This document shows positions 1-8,736 of a DNA stretch of 12,175 bases, in pieces. The stretch comes from JAAAPF01 sp964481035 (lineage in GTDB: Bacteria > Pseudomonadota > Alphaproteobacteria > Geminicoccales > Geminicoccaceae). The stretch is from contig CAYZSE010000107.1 in assembly GCA_964481035.1 (NCBI GenBank), positions 1 through 12,175 of the forward strand, written 5' to 3'. Below the pieces are notes generated by a model. The model did no database searches, was not told the origin of the DNA, and saw only the letters and a program-made list of their open reading frames with translations. How positions within the stretch are numbered: position 1 is the stretch's first letter; every line of letters starts with the position of its first letter. The translations under genes were made by a program, and so were the position numbers.

Positions 1-71
1 CCGCCTCGCCCCCCTTGCGCATCTACGCCGAGCGCGCCGAGCGCAAGGAGGGGACGCAGCCCGCGAGCTGA
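1..71 (+). CDS. clpX: ClpX C-terminal end (partial; 5' part outside window)
   Basis: Reading from base 3, an open frame runs to a TGA at 69-71 and ends in PLRIYAERAERKEGTQPAS. A P-L-x-I-Y segment followed by a short charged tail is how many alphaproteobacterial ClpX proteins end, and clpX commonly lies directly upstream of lon in this class. ClpX is the AAA+ unfoldase that feeds substrates to the ClpP peptidase. Only about 22 residues are visible, so the call rests on the tail motif and on synteny, not on any catalytic domain. The codons for A-E-R occur twice in tandem as a 9-base repeat at 27-44. The other two frames stay open without family resemblance. I am fairly but not fully sure. Confidence 0.62.
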   Translation, partial: ASPPLRIYAERAERKEGTQPAS

Positions 72-134
72 CGCTCGGCGCGCCGTCCGAACGGGTCGCG
101 GCGTACCCCAGGGGCTCGGCACCGCTGGCGCACC

Positions 135-173
135 TCGCCTTGAAAGGCGACGGTCGCTACGCCACCTTATGTT
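135..173 (+). promoter_or_regulatory. Candidate heat-shock (sigma-32-like) promoter for lon
   Basis: CTTGAA at 139-144 matches the sigma-32 -35 core. It sits inside a perfect 6-bp inverted repeat, TCGCCT-TGAA-AGGCGA, at 135-150. Two -10 candidates exist: CGCCACCT at 160-167 (15-base spacer, a partial match to CCCCATnT), and CCTTATGT at 165-172 (a better match, but with a 20-base spacer that is too long for the classical form). lon is a known sigma-32 target in E. coli, which makes the assignment reasonable. The exact start site is not determined by sequence. The hairpin could instead belong to the end of the clpX message, but no T tract follows it. Confidence 0.4.
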
Positions 174-211
174 TCTTCCGCGACACCGGTCGCGTCCCGA
201 AGTGAGGAAGC

Positions 212-2617
<2,406 letters not shown>

Positions 2618-2627
2618 CCCCAGGTGC

Positions 2628-2664
2628 CGGCATCTGCGGTGTTATTGCCGCAGATGCCGTTTTT
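2628..2664 (+). terminator. Rho-independent terminator of lon
   Basis: A perfect 12-bp stem (2628-2639 pairing with 2648-2659, containing GGCATCTGCGG) closes an 8-base loop and is followed at once by five Ts (2660-2664). It starts 10 bases after the lon stop codon. It separates lon transcription from hupB, implying that hupB needs its own promoter. Confidence 0.95.
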
Positions 2665-2699
2665 CCCCCGAAATCGGCCATTCCAGCGTGTGCGGGCGA

Positions 2700-2729
2700 T
2701 TGACGGTTTCAAAAGCGTGCCGTTAGGGT
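2700..2729 (+). promoter_or_regulatory. Probable housekeeping promoter of hupB
   Basis: TTGACG at 2700-2705 matches five of six bases of the sigma-70 -35 consensus. TAGGGT at 2724-2729 is an acceptable -10 after an 18-base spacer (TTAGGG with 17 is the alternative register). It lies just after the lon terminator and would start transcription near 2736, giving a leader of about 45-50 bases before the GTG start. The strength of the -35 and the position support it, while the -10 is only a half match. Confidence 0.55.
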
Positions 2730-2736
2730 TTGCACA

Positions 2737-2753
2737 GGAAATCGCGGATTTCC
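2737..2753. repeat. Perfect inverted repeat in the hupB leader
   Basis: GGAAATC-GCG-GATTTCC is a perfect 7-bp dyad around a 3-base centre. It sits at or just after the predicted hupB transcription start and about 30 bases before the start codon. It could be an operator or a leader hairpin. It has no T tract and so does not look like a terminator. A related imperfect copy lies at 2670-2684, on the other side of the promoter. Confidence 0.6.
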
Positions 2754-2782
2754 GCTATCGCCGTAACCTCGGGGGATATGAG

Positions 2783-3058
2783 GTGAACAAGAACGATCTC
2801 GTGGCCAAGGTCGCCGGCCACAGCGGCCTTTCCAAGCAGGACGCGACCAAGGCGGTCGATTCCGTGCTCGAGTGCATCACCGATGCCCTCAAGGACGGCG
2901 ACGAGGTGCGTCTCGTGGGTTTTGGGACCTTCGCCGTGACCGAACGCGAGGCGACGACGGGGCGCAACCCGCGGACGGGCGAGTCCATCGACATCCCGGC
3001 GTCGAAGGCGCCGAAGTTCCGTCCCGGCAAGCAATTGAAAGATGCCTTGAACGCTTGA
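2783..3058 (+). CDS. hupB: DNA-binding protein HU
   Basis: HU is a small dimeric histone-like protein that bends and compacts DNA in the nucleoid. The 91-residue product has the family length. It begins with (M)NKNDLVAKVA and the helix-turn-helix dimer core, followed by GFGTF at 46-50. The DNA-gripping arm carries RNPRTG at 61-66, with the intercalating proline at Pro63. The protein ends in FRPGKQLKDALNA. The start is a GTG at 2783, preceded by GGGGGA at 2771-2776. The frame is open further upstream, to an ATG at 2624, but that would add 53 residues unlike any HU and would run through the lon terminator, so GTG is chosen. The gene follows lon, as is usual in alphaproteobacteria, and is convergent with tRNA-Val. 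Confidence 0.96.
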   Translation: MNKNDLVAKVAGHSGLSKQDATKAVDSVLECITDALKDGDEVRLVGFGTFAVTEREATTGRNPRTGESIDIPASKAPKFRPGKQLKDALNA

Positions 3059-3074
3059 GGCTCGTGGCGAGGCG

Positions 3075-3089
3075 GGCGGTTCGACCGCC
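3075..3089. terminator. Hairpin between convergent hupB and tRNA-Val
   Basis: GGCGGT-TCG-ACCGCC is a perfect 6-bp stem with a 3-base loop. It begins 17 bases after the hupB stop and lies between two genes that converge. No T tract follows on either strand, so intrinsic termination would be weak. It may instead be a bidirectional processing or pause structure. This is the only stable hairpin I see in the 82-base gap, and similar stems arise by chance in GC-rich DNA. Confidence 0.3.
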
Positions 3090-3140
3090 GCACGCACGGG
3101 CGGGACACAGAGCATGGCGGCAGTGCCGTCCACCGCCCGA

Positions 3141-3215
3141 TGGTGCGGGCGGAAGGGTTCGAACCTCCGACACCGGCGGTGTAAACGCCGTGCTCTTCCG
3201 CTGAGCTACGCCCGC
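3141..3215 (-). tRNA. tRNA-Val, anticodon UAC
   Basis: Read on the minus strand, the acceptor strand GCGGGCG pairs fully with CGCCCGC. The D arm is GCTC/GAGC. The anticodon stem CGGCG/CGCCG encloses the loop TTTACAC, with anticodon TAC at 3181-3183. The T arm is GGAGG-TTCGAAC-CCTTC with one G-U pair. The discriminator is A, and the CCA end is encoded (complement of 3141-3143). It reads the valine codons GUA and GUG. Nothing in the cloverleaf is defective. Confidence 0.97.
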
Positions 3216-3224
3216 GTCGGTCAA

Positions 3225-3253
3225 CTCCTAGCGCGCCGCGGCGGGGCTCTCAA
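3225..3253 (-). promoter_or_regulatory. Candidate promoter of tRNA-Val
   Basis: On the minus strand, TTGAGA (complement of 3248-3253) is followed after exactly 17 bases by TAGGAG (complement of 3225-3230). Transcription would begin about 3 bases before the mature 5' end at 3215, so little leader would need removal. The spacer includes the 10-base palindrome CGCCGCGGCG at 3234-3243, which could be chance at this GC content. Confidence 0.5.
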
Positions 3254-3293
3254 GTGCCGAACGGGCGCGGGCGACGGCGCCGAGCGTGTTCGC

Positions 3294-3322
3294 TTGACAG
3301 TCCGGCGGCACCTCCGTACACC
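3294..3322 (+). promoter_or_regulatory. Promoter of tRNA-Asp
   Basis: A consensus -35, TTGACA (3294-3299), is followed after 17 bases by TACACC (3317-3322). Initiation would fall near 3329, about 11 bases before the mature tRNA 5' end. The perfect -35 directly upstream of a highly expressed RNA gene makes this the best-supported promoter in the window. Confidence 0.72.
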
Positions 3323-3339
3323 ACGCGAACTCTCGCATT

Positions 3340-3416
3340 GGGGGTGTAGCTCAGTCGGTTAGAGCGCTGGCCTGTCACGCCAGAGGCCGCGGGTTCGAGT
3401 CCCGTCACTCCCGCCA
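3340..3416 (+). tRNA. tRNA-Asp, anticodon GUC
   Basis: The acceptor strand GGGGGTG pairs with CACTCCC, with one G-U pair. The D arm GCTC/GAGC has the usual AGTCGGTTA loop. The anticodon stem TGGC(C)/(G)CCA encloses the loop CTGTCAC, with anticodon GTC at 3374-3376. The T arm contains GTTCGAGTC. The discriminator is G, as expected for tRNA-Asp, and CCA is encoded at 3414-3416. It reads both aspartate codons. It is divergent from tRNA-Val. Confidence 0.98.
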
Positions 3417-3509
3417 ATCTCCGCGCCGGCACGCTCCCAGCCCCCGACTTTACCCGACGCGCCCGTCCGACAGCGTCACCGTCCGCGAGCGCCACCCGGC
3501 ACCCGCGGC

Positions 3510-3923
3510 TCACTGCCGAGACGGCGGGTCGAATTCCTGGCGGCGCGCCGGCGAAGGCACCAGACCCCGGGCGGAGCCGTCGCTGCCGCGCACCACGCCG
3601 CCGCCGAGGCGGTTCGGGTCGACGCTTCCCGTCGCCGTACCATCTCTCCCCCGCGCCACGCCGCGCCGGCCGAGCCGAGGCTGATCGTTGAAACCGTCCG
3701 CCGCGCCGTCGGGCGCGCGCAGGCGGGCGCGGTCGGGGACGCGCCGCTGCGGCTCGGCCGACGGCACGCCGCGCTCGCCCTGTTCGCCGCGCGAGCCCGC
3801 GGGTGAGGCCGGCGCGACCGGAAGCTCGCTGCGGCTGCTCGGATAGATCCTCTGCTGCGCGACGGCGGGCGCCGCCAGCGCTGCCATGACGACGACCAGC
3901 GCCGTCACCGTCCATGGTCGCAT
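3510..3923 (-). CDS. Uncharacterised exported protein with 22-residue repeats
   Basis: I do not recognise this 137-residue product. It begins with a clear Sec signal peptide: a short positive start (MRPW), a hydrophobic core at residues 5-18, and the cleavage motif AVA before Gln23. The mature part is rich in Arg, Gly, Pro, Asp and Ala, has no cysteine, and shows no further membrane segment. Residues 43-54 (GSRGEQGERGVP) look collagen-like. Residues 61-125 are three copies of a 21-22-residue repeat with core R-x-x-D-G-x-A-x-G. The ATG at 3923 is preferred because GGAGG lies 8 bases upstream; ATGs at 3938 and 3953 are in frame but would put charged residues before the signal. Codons are GC-ending, as in neighbouring genes. 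It is not antisense to any gene and is divergent from nuoA. The location is probably periplasmic or envelope-associated; the function is unknown. Confidence 0.72.
   Translation of the reverse strand: MRPWTVTALVVVMAALAAPAVAQQRIYPSSRSELPVAPASPAGSRGEQGERGVPSAEPQRRVPDRARLRAPDGAADGFNDQPRLGRRGVARGRDGTATGSVDPNRLGGGVVRGSDGSARGLVPSPARRQEFDPPSRQ
3549..3743 (-). repeat. Three-copy 21-22-residue protein repeat
   Basis: Within the exported protein, residues 61-82, 83-104 and 105-125 align as three repeats. Their cores are RAPDGAADG, RGRDGTATG and RGSDGSARG. Copies 2 and 3 also share the opening RLG. The DNA is much less alike than the protein, so the duplication is old and the pattern seems kept by selection on protein sequence. 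This is read directly from the translation. Confidence 0.7.
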
Positions 3924-3931
3924 CGTCAACG

Positions 3932-3936
3932 CCTCC
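3932..3936 (-). promoter_or_regulatory. Ribosome binding site deciding the start of the exported protein
   Basis: GGAGG on the minus strand lies 8 bases before the ATG at 3923. It overlaps the region between two upstream in-frame ATGs and fixes the start that gives a canonical signal peptide. Confidence 0.6.
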
Positions 3937-4048
3937 ATGCTCTTTGTACGCATCGGGTAACGCGCGGGGCGGCTCGTTCTTCGAAAGTGCGACGCCGGCG
4001 CCGGGTTGCGGCGGCGCCCGGCGGCTCAACATCCCTTTCATCGTTGCA

Positions 4049-4072
4049 CCCACCATGCCACAAAGCGGTGGG
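4049..4072 (+). promoter_or_regulatory. Hairpin in the nuoA leader
   Basis: CCCACC (4049-4054) and GGTGGG (4067-4072) form a perfect 6-bp stem with a 12-base loop, ending 15 bases before the nuoA Shine-Dalgarno sequence. It could be a leader structure or a dyad for a regulator. I could not identify a convincing nuo promoter in the 176 bases between the divergent start codons: TTGCGG at 4006-4011 has only a poor -10 partner. Significance is uncertain. Confidence 0.3.
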
Positions 4073-4087
4073 GACGCGGCGGCCGCC

Positions 4088-4093
4088 GGGAGG
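4088..4093 (+). promoter_or_regulatory. Ribosome binding site deciding the nuoA start
   Basis: GGGAGG lies 6 bases before the ATG at 4100. The frame is open upstream, with ATGs at 3914 and 4055, but neither gives a NuoA-like N-terminus. This site selects the ATG at 4100. Confidence 0.75.
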
Positions 4094-4099
4094 TGTGCG

Positions 4100-4456
4100 A
4101 TGCTTGAAGAATATCTGCCGATCTTGATCTTCATGGCGCTGGCCATCGGCATGGCCGTCGTCATCATGATCTCGACGCTGCTCGTTGCGCGGCAGAACCC
4201 CGACGCCGACAAACTCGCCGCCTACGAGTGCGGCTTCGAGGCCTTCGAGGATGCGCGCGGCAAGTTCGACGTGCGCTTCTATCTCGTCGCCATCCTCTTC
4301 ATCATCTTCGACCTGGAGATGGCGTTCCTCTTCCCCTGGGCGGTGTCGCTCGGGGCGATCGGGGCCTGGGGCTTCTGGTCGATGATGCTGTTCTTGGCGG
4401 TGCTGACGGTCGGCTTCATCTACGAGTGGAAAAAGGGAGCGCTCGAATGGGAGTGA
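4100..4456 (+). CDS. nuoA: NADH-quinone oxidoreductase subunit A (ND3 homologue)
   Basis: NuoA is a small inner-membrane subunit of complex I at the junction of the membrane and peripheral arms. The 118-residue product has three predicted membrane helices: about 6-29, 59-80 and 92-110. The loop after helix 1 contains YECGFE (42-47) with Cys44, equivalent to the ND3 loop cysteine whose exposure changes between active and deactive enzyme in mitochondria. The second helix carries the family signature FDLEMAFLFPWA (70-81), with buried Asp71 and Glu73. The length and motif order are standard. It opens the nuo operon and overlaps nuoB by 10 bases. Confidence 0.97.
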   Translation: MLEEYLPILIFMALAIGMAVVIMISTLLVARQNPDADKLAAYECGFEAFEDARGKFDVRFYLVAILFIIFDLEMAFLFPWAVSLGAIGAWGFWSMMLFLAVLTVGFIYEWKKGALEWE

Positions 4457-4986
4457 CGCAGACCGCGGTCGGGACCGCGCCCACCGGCGCCTCGCCCAAC
4501 CTTTTCGACGACGTCAATGCGGGCCTCGAGGACCAGGGCTTCTTCGTGACGAGGCTCAACGACCTTATCGGCTGGGCGCGCGCGTCGTCGATGTGGCCGA
4601 TGACCTTCGGTCTAGCCTGTTGTGCCGTCGAGATGATGCACGCGGCGGCCAGCCGTTACGATCTCGACCGGTTCGGCCTGGTGTTCCGGCCGAGCCCGCG
4701 GCAGTCCGATGTCATGATCGTCGCCGGGACCCTGTGCAACAAGATGGCCCCGGCGTTGCGGCGGGTCTACGACCAGATGGCCGAGCCGCGCTACGTCCTG
4801 TCCATGGGGAGTTGCGCCAACGGCGGCGGCTACTACCACTACTCTTATTCCGTCGTGCGCGGTTGCGACCGGATCGTGCCCGTCGACATCTACGTGCCCG
4901 GCTGTCCGCCGACGGCGGAGGCGCTCGTCTACGGAATCTTGCAACTGCAGAGAAAGATCCGTGCCACCGCGACCATCGATCGCTGA
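4447..4986 (+). CDS. nuoB: NADH-quinone oxidoreductase subunit B (cluster N2, PSST homologue)
   Basis: NuoB binds N2, the terminal 4Fe-4S cluster, which passes electrons to quinone at the interface with NuoD. The 179-residue product carries the N2 ligands: adjacent Cys58-Cys59 in FGLACCAVEMM, Cys123 in MGSCANGGG and Cys153 in YVPGCPPTAEAL. The tandem cysteine pair is diagnostic of the family. It is a peripheral cytoplasmic protein without membrane helices. The ATG at 4447 lies inside the end of nuoA (10-base overlap, ATGGGAGTGA), pointing to translational coupling. The frame is open further upstream inside nuoA, but those codons are shadow reading. The variable N-terminal 20 residues are typical of alphaproteobacteria. 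Confidence 0.98.
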   Translation: MGVTQTAVGTAPTGASPNLFDDVNAGLEDQGFFVTRLNDLIGWARASSMWPMTFGLACCAVEMMHAAASRYDLDRFGLVFRPSPRQSDVMIVAGTLCNKMAPALRRVYDQMAEPRYVLSMGSCANGGGYYHYSYSVVRGCDRIVPVDIYVPGCPPTAEALVYGILQLQRKIRATATIDR

Positions 4987-4994
4987 GGACGACC

Positions 4995-5630
4995 ATGCCC
5001 TGGCAACCCGACATCGCCGCCCTGGGTGACCTGGCCGAGGCCGCCGCGGCCACCTTTCCCGACGACGTGATCCGCGCCGAGGTGGTGCGCCACGAACTCA
5101 CGATCGACATTCAGCCGACGGCTGTTCGTCGCGTGCTGACGTGGCTGAGGGATGAACCGGGAGCGCACTTCGAGGAGCTTGTCGACATCTGCGGCGTCGA
5201 CTACCCCGAGCGCGTCGATCGGTTCGATGTCGTGTATCATCTTTTGAGCCTCAAGCACAACCAGCGGGTCCGGGTGAAGCTCGCCACCAACGAGGATACC
5301 CCCGTCGCGTCGGTGACCGGCATCTTTCCCACCGCCGGCTGGTTCGAGCGCGAGACTTGGGACATGTATGGGGTGCTGTTCGCCGATCACGCGGACCTGC
5401 GGCGTCTGCTCACCGACTACGGCTTCGAGGGCCACCCGCTCCGCAAGGACTTCCCGCTCACGGGATTCGTCGAGATGCGCTACGACGAGGCGGAAAAGCG
5501 CGTGGTCTACGAGCCCGTCCAGCTCCAGCAGGATTGGCGGAGCTTCGATTTCATGAGCCCGTGGGAAGGTGCGCAAGGCGTGTTGCCGGGTGACGAGAAG
5601 GCCGACGACGCGCCGTCCAAGGCCGGCTGA
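4995..5630 (+). CDS. nuoC: NADH-quinone oxidoreductase subunit C (30 kDa subunit homologue)
   Basis: NuoC is a cluster-free structural subunit of the peripheral arm that packs against NuoD. The 211-residue product has the 30-kDa subunit signature starting ERETWDMY (118-125) and continuing to the GHPLRKDFPLTG and YDEAEKRVVYEPV segments. The start ATG is 8 bases after the nuoB stop. GAGGA overlaps that stop codon and acts as Shine-Dalgarno, so upstream in-frame codons inside nuoB are discounted. The tail after about residue 195 is acidic and low in conservation. C and D are separate genes here, unlike the fused NuoCD of E. coli. Confidence 0.97.
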   Translation: MPWQPDIAALGDLAEAAAATFPDDVIRAEVVRHELTIDIQPTAVRRVLTWLRDEPGAHFEELVDICGVDYPERVDRFDVVYHLLSLKHNQRVRVKLATNEDTPVASVTGIFPTAGWFERETWDMYGVLFADHADLRRLLTDYGFEGHPLRKDFPLTGFVEMRYDEAEKRVVYEPVQLQQDWRSFDFMSPWEGAQGVLPGDEKADDAPSKAG

Positions 5631-5645
5631 GGAGAGACCAGCGCG

Positions 5646-6827
5646 ATGCCCACCGACGTCGACATGCGCAGCTTCACGATGAATTTCGGGCCGCAGCACC
5701 CCGCGGCCCACGGGGTGCTGCGGCTCGTGCTCGAGCTCGACGGCGAGGTCGTCGAGCGCGCCGATCCGCATATCGGGCTCCTGCATCGCGGCACCGAGAA
5801 GCTGATCGAGTATCGCCCGTACATCCAGTCGATCCCCTATTTCGATCGGCTCGACTACACCTCGATGCTATGCCAGGAGCATGCCTACATCCTGGCCGTC
5901 GAGAACCTTCTGGGCGTCGAGGTGCCTGAGCGGGCGCTGTGGATTCGCACGCTCATGGACGAGGTGACCCGGATCGGCAACCATCTGCTCAACATCACGA
6001 CCTTCGCGCTCGACTGCGGCGCGATGACCCCGCTGCTCTGGGGCTTCGAGCATCGCGAGAAGACCATGGAGTTCTACGAGCGCCTGACCGGCGCACGGAT
6101 GCACGCCAACTACTATCGTTTCGGCGGCGTCCATCGGGACATGCCCGAGGGCTTCGGACAGGACATGCTCGCTTGGTGTGATGATTTCCTCAAATTCGTT
6201 GATGACATGGAGAGCTTGCTCAACGAGAATCGGATCTTCAAGCAGCGGACGGTCGACATTGGCGTCATCTCGGCGGAGGAGGCCTTCGCCTGGGGCTTCT
6301 CGGGACCGATGTTGCGCGGCTCGGGCGTCGCTTGGGATCTACGCAAGGCGCAGCCCTACGCGATGTACGAGCATGTCGATTTCGACATCCCCGTCGGTGT
6401 CAACGGCGACTGCTACGATCGCTACCTGCTGCGGGTGGAGGAGATGCGGCAGTCGGTACGGATCATTCGGCAGTGCCTCGACAAGATGGCTCCGGGGCCG
6501 ATCCGCACGGACGACAAGAAGATGACACCGCCGCCGCGCGCCGAGATGAAGCGCTCGATGGAGGCGCTCATCCACCACTTCAAGCTCTACACCGAGGGCG
6601 TGCACGTGCCGGCCGGCGAGACCTACGCCGCGGTCGAGAGCGGCAAGGGTGAGTTCGGCGTCTACCTGGTCTCGGACGGCACCAACCGCCCGTATCGCTG
6701 CAAGATCCGCTCGCCCGGCTACGTGCATCTCCAGGCGCTCGACTTCCTCGGCAACAAGCACCAGCTGGCGGACATCGTCGCCATCATCGCATCGCTCGAC
6801 ATCGTCTTCGGAGAGATCGACCGATGA
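5646..6827 (+). CDS. nuoD: NADH-quinone oxidoreductase subunit D (49 kDa subunit homologue)
   Basis: NuoD forms the quinone-binding pocket of complex I together with NuoB. The 393-residue product begins with the conserved block NFGPQHPAAHGVLRL, containing His18 and His22. HIGLLHRGTEKL follows at 42-53, and then RLDY with Tyr71. By spacing, His22 and Tyr71 correspond to the histidine and tyrosine that contact the quinone headgroup in Thermus Nqo4 (His38, Tyr87). The protein ends DIVFGEIDR, the standard family terminus. GGAGAG at 5631-5636 lies 9 bases before the ATG, within a 15-base gap after nuoC. The stop overlaps the nuoE start as ATGA. Confidence 0.98.
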   Translation: MPTDVDMRSFTMNFGPQHPAAHGVLRLVLELDGEVVERADPHIGLLHRGTEKLIEYRPYIQSIPYFDRLDYTSMLCQEHAYILAVENLLGVEVPERALWIRTLMDEVTRIGNHLLNITTFALDCGAMTPLLWGFEHREKTMEFYERLTGARMHANYYRFGGVHRDMPEGFGQDMLAWCDDFLKFVDDMESLLNENRIFKQRTVDIGVISAEEAFAWGFSGPMLRGSGVAWDLRKAQPYAMYEHVDFDIPVGVNGDCYDRYLLRVEEMRQSVRIIRQCLDKMAPGPIRTDDKKMTPPPRAEMKRSMEALIHHFKLYTEGVHVPAGETYAAVESGKGEFGVYLVSDGTNRPYRCKIRSPGYVHLQALDFLGNKHQLADIVAIIASLDIVFGEIDR

Positions 6828-7411
6828 GCCTCAGCCCCGACGTGACCAGCTTCGCCTTCACGCCCGAGAACGAGGCCGCGGCGCGCGCGCACATCGCCAA
6901 GTTCCCGGAGGATCGCCAGGCCAGCGCGGTCCTGCCGCTGCTGCATCTGGCGCAGGCGCAGCACGGCGGTTGGTTGCCCAAAGCGGCGCTCGACTATGTG
7001 GCCGAGTTTCTCGAGATGCCGCGGATCCGGGTGTACGAGGTCGTCTCGTTCTACGACATGTTCAACACCGAGCCGACGGCGCCCTGCCAGATCCGGGTCT
7101 GCACGACGACGCCGTGCTGGCTTTGCGGCTCGGACGAAATCGTCGCGGCGGTGGAGGAGGCGCTAGGGTGCAAGGTCGGAGAGAACACGGCCGACGGCCG
7201 CTTCTACCTCCGCGAGTTCGAGTGCCTCGGCGCCTGCGCCAACGCGCCGATGATGTGGATCGACGACGACTACTACGAGGATCTGACGCCCGAGCGCGCG
7301 ACGGCGATCATTAGGGCCCTCGCGCGCGGGGATAGGCCCGCTCCGGGCCCGCAGGGCGAGCGCCGGGTGGCGATGCCGGCCGGCGGCAAGACGACGCTTT
7401 TGGAGGTCTGA
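6824..7411 (+). CDS. nuoE: NADH-quinone oxidoreductase subunit E (24 kDa subunit, cluster N1a)
   Basis: NuoE is a thioredoxin-fold subunit of the NADH dehydrogenase module carrying the 2Fe-2S cluster N1a. The 195-residue product has ligands Cys93 and Cys98 (C-x4-C in VCTTTPC) and Cys134 and Cys138 (C-x3-C in ECLGAC). SFYDMF near residue 70 is also typical. The length exceeds the E. coli protein (166) because of a Pro/Gly-rich tail after about residue 165, containing GPQGERR and ending GGKTTLLEV. I recall similar tails in other alphaproteobacterial NuoE proteins. The ATG overlaps the nuoD stop by four bases, so translation is likely coupled. Confidence 0.98.
   Translation: MSLSPDVTSFAFTPENEAAARAHIAKFPEDRQASAVLPLLHLAQAQHGGWLPKAALDYVAEFLEMPRIRVYEVVSFYDMFNTEPTAPCQIRVCTTTPCWLCGSDEIVAAVEEALGCKVGENTADGRFYLREFECLGACANAPMMWIDDDYYEDLTPERATAIIRALARGDRPAPGPQGERRVAMPAGGKTTLLEV
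7402..7406 (+). promoter_or_regulatory. Ribosome binding site supporting the GTG start of nuoF
   Basis: GGAGG near the 3' end of nuoE lies 6 bases before a GTG at 7413. The spacing is ideal, and the residues that follow (LHDRDRIFTDIYG) match the NuoF N-terminus, so GTG is accepted over later ATGs. Confidence 0.7.
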
Positions 7412-7412
7412 C

Positions 7413-8708
<1,296 letters not shown>

Positions 8709-8736
8709 GGGGCGCGAGCAGCTTCGGGGAGGTACC

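Noticed and set aside
2624..2782. Possible 53-residue N-terminal extension of HU starting at the ATG at 2624
   Set aside because: It would begin inside the lon terminator and before the hupB promoter, and HU proteins start at the NKNDLV segment. The GTG at 2783 has a suitable upstream purine run.
3234..3243. Perfect 10-bp palindrome CGCCGCGGCG between the tRNAs
   Set aside because: Made only of G and C in a very GC-rich stretch, so chance is a sufficient explanation. Noted only within the tRNA-Val promoter entry.
3417..3509. Possible terminator after tRNA-Asp or the exported-protein gene
   Set aside because: Only a 5-bp stem with a 16-base loop (3483-3487 with 3504-3508) and no T tract on either strand; not supportable.
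3914..4099. Upstream nuoA start at 3914 (or 4055)
   Set aside because: The extra residues are unlike NuoA, the first site overlaps the divergent gene, and only the ATG at 4100 has a strong Shine-Dalgarno sequence (GGGAGG).
3250..4212. Minus-strand open frame of 320 codons crossing tRNA-Asp and the start of nuoA
   Set aside because: It overlaps a definite tRNA and the nuoA start, uses a different frame from the signal-peptide protein, and its translation is low-complexity Arg/Ala/Gly.
7310..7411. Pro/Gly-rich C-terminal tail of NuoE as a possible novel domain
   Set aside because: From memory, similar tails ending in a GG-x-TTL-like motif occur in alphaproteobacterial NuoE, so it looks lineage-typical and not new.
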